Source of the DNA: Nitrososphaera sp.
GTDB taxonomy: Archaea > Thermoproteota > Nitrososphaeria > Nitrososphaerales > Nitrososphaeraceae
Direction: 5' to 3'
Assembly: GCA_023252395.1 (NCBI GenBank)
Contig: JAJPDY010000092.1
Coordinates: 1-5,600 of the forward strand
Length of the DNA: 5,600 bases
This document shows positions 5,188-5,600 of the stretch, piece by piece. A program made the position numbers and the translations under genes. The notes under the pieces are model-generated. The model was not told where the DNA came from. It was given only the letters and a program-made list of their open reading frames with translations, and did not search any database. Numbering within the stretch: the stretch's first letter is position 1; the number at the start of each line of letters is the position of its first letter.

Positions 5188-5466
5188 TTGGTAGATCCTA
5201 ACCGCCACATCAAAAAGAAGAAGCTGAGGGACATTAGCCACAAGATACACAAGGTCCAGCTCAGGATGCACAACAAGAAGGCCAGGAGTAAAATTCCCCG
5301 GCTGCAGGCGGAACTGAACGCGCTTCAAAAAGCATATGACGAAACGCTGAGAGGCAATATGCAAAGAATGCCAAAGAAAATAGAGGTGCCGAAGCTCTGC
5401 CCCGTATGCAACGGGCGGATCGGGAAAGGGTACCATATCTGCAAGCCGGGCCAGTGGAAAAGATAG
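5188..5466 (+). CDS. Basic protein with coiled helix and C-terminal CxxC/HxC zinc knuckle
   Basis: The product has 92 residues. The N-terminus is strongly basic (KKKKLR at 9-14). Residues 12-58 are predicted as one long amphipathic helix (LRDISHKIHKVQLRMHNK, then RLQAELNALQKAYDETL), possibly a coiled coil. The C-terminus holds C71-x2-C74 and H83-x-C85, a complete four-ligand zinc site within about 15 residues, followed by KPGQWKR. Together these suggest a nucleic-acid- or ribosome-associated protein, but I do not recognise a family. The start is a TTG at 5188: an in-frame TAG stands at 5182, and the next in-frame ATG (5266) would lose the basic region. The nearby ATG at 5175 is in another frame and meets a stop after eight codons. 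The gene converges with the next one with only 3 bases between stops. Confidence 0.68.
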   Translation: MVDPNRHIKKKKLRDISHKIHKVQLRMHNKKARSKIPRLQAELNALQKAYDETLRGNMQRMPKKIEVPKLCPVCNGRIGKGYHICKPGQWKR

Positions 5467-5469
5467 AAT

Positions 5470-5600
5470 TTATTCGCATTGTGACAGCAGCCCCACATTG
5501 TTGCCGTTTGTAGCCGGGAACGAGGCACTAACGCGCAATTCTGCAGGAATCACAATGCGAATGATGTTCTGTGCGTCATTGATAATATAAATCGAGTCGT
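5470..5600 (-). CDS. 3' end of a minus-strand gene, start outside the window
   Basis: A minus-strand frame is open from the right edge to a TAA at 5472-5470, giving 42 residues. It reads DSIYIINDAQNIIRIVIP, then a polar Ser/Ala/Asn-rich part, and ends in LLSQCE. Alternating hydrophobic residues in the first part suggest beta strands, as in a beta-sandwich or propeller repeat of a secreted protein; that is a guess from 42 residues. No family can be named. The opposite strand has no credible gene here. It carries both arms of a 13-base inverted repeat, and its stop is 3 bases from the stop of the zinc-knuckle gene. Confidence 0.55.
   Translation of the reverse strand, partial: DSIYIINDAQNIIRIVIPAELRVSASFPATNGNNVGLLSQCE
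5472..5562. repeat. 13-base perfect inverted repeat, 65-base spacer
   Basis: Arms are ATTCGCATTGTGA at 5472-5484 and TCACAATGCGAAT at 5550-5562, with no mismatch. The first arm overlaps the stop codon of the partial minus-strand gene; the second is 65 bases inside it. No transposase or target-site duplication is visible. An RNA stem with a 65-base loop, or a binding site pair, is possible. Confidence 0.5.

Noticed and set aside
5161..5528. Minus-strand open frames opposite the zinc-knuckle gene
   Set aside because: The plus-strand protein has an intact CxxC/HxC site and basic helix; the antisense frames show no domain and no promoter.
1..5600. Mobile element, CRISPR array, tRNA or rRNA gene, or defence system
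   Set aside because: Reading both strands gave no transposase, regularly spaced repeats, cloverleaf-like sequence or effector domains.

Overview
The window most likely comes from an ammonia-oxidising archaeon of the Nitrososphaera group (Thaumarchaeota/Nitrososphaerota). The evidence is a membrane-anchored winged-helix regulator, very small Cys-rich and zinc-knuckle proteins, TATA-like boxes about 27 bases before start codons (leaderless transcription), few Shine-Dalgarno sites, T-rich terminators and roughly even base composition. This placement is pattern recognition, not a database result.

Left part (1-1470, all minus strand). Read in transcription order, there is a winged-helix regulator with four predicted membrane helices (625-1458). 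It is followed by a short secreted or membrane-anchored protein with one cysteine pair (211-579). Last comes a Cys-rich zinc-ribbon-like mini-protein cut by the window edge (1-188). The intergenic region 1471-1621 is divergent and serves this cluster and the plus-strand operon to its right.

Middle (1622-3221, plus strand). A Nudix hydrolase and a zinc-dependent alcohol dehydrogenase overlap by 8 bases and look like a translationally coupled two-gene operon. Opposite them (3251-4534, minus strand) is a 427-residue transporter of the ArsB/NhaD/citrate-transporter superfamily.

Right part (4535-5600). Three small plus-strand genes follow: a 79-residue unknown, a 52-residue helix-turn-helix-like protein and a 92-residue basic protein with a C-terminal CxxC/HxC zinc knuckle. 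Each appears to have its own TATA-like promoter. The window closes with the 3' end of a minus-strand gene (5470-5600) that converges on the last small gene with 3 bases between the stops.

The most interesting signal is regulatory, not a new gene system. An 18-base dyad, TGTTCTGG-N3-TAGAACA, occurs twice (638-655 and 1513-1530) with a degenerate third copy (1553-1570). Each copy sits about 20-30 bases upstream of a TATA candidate, for the membrane protein, the regulator and the Nudix gene respectively. This suggests a small local regulon, perhaps run by the membrane-anchored regulator. A second oddity is a perfect 13-base inverted repeat with a 65-base spacer inside the last partial gene. I see no mobile element, CRISPR array, RNA gene or defence system.
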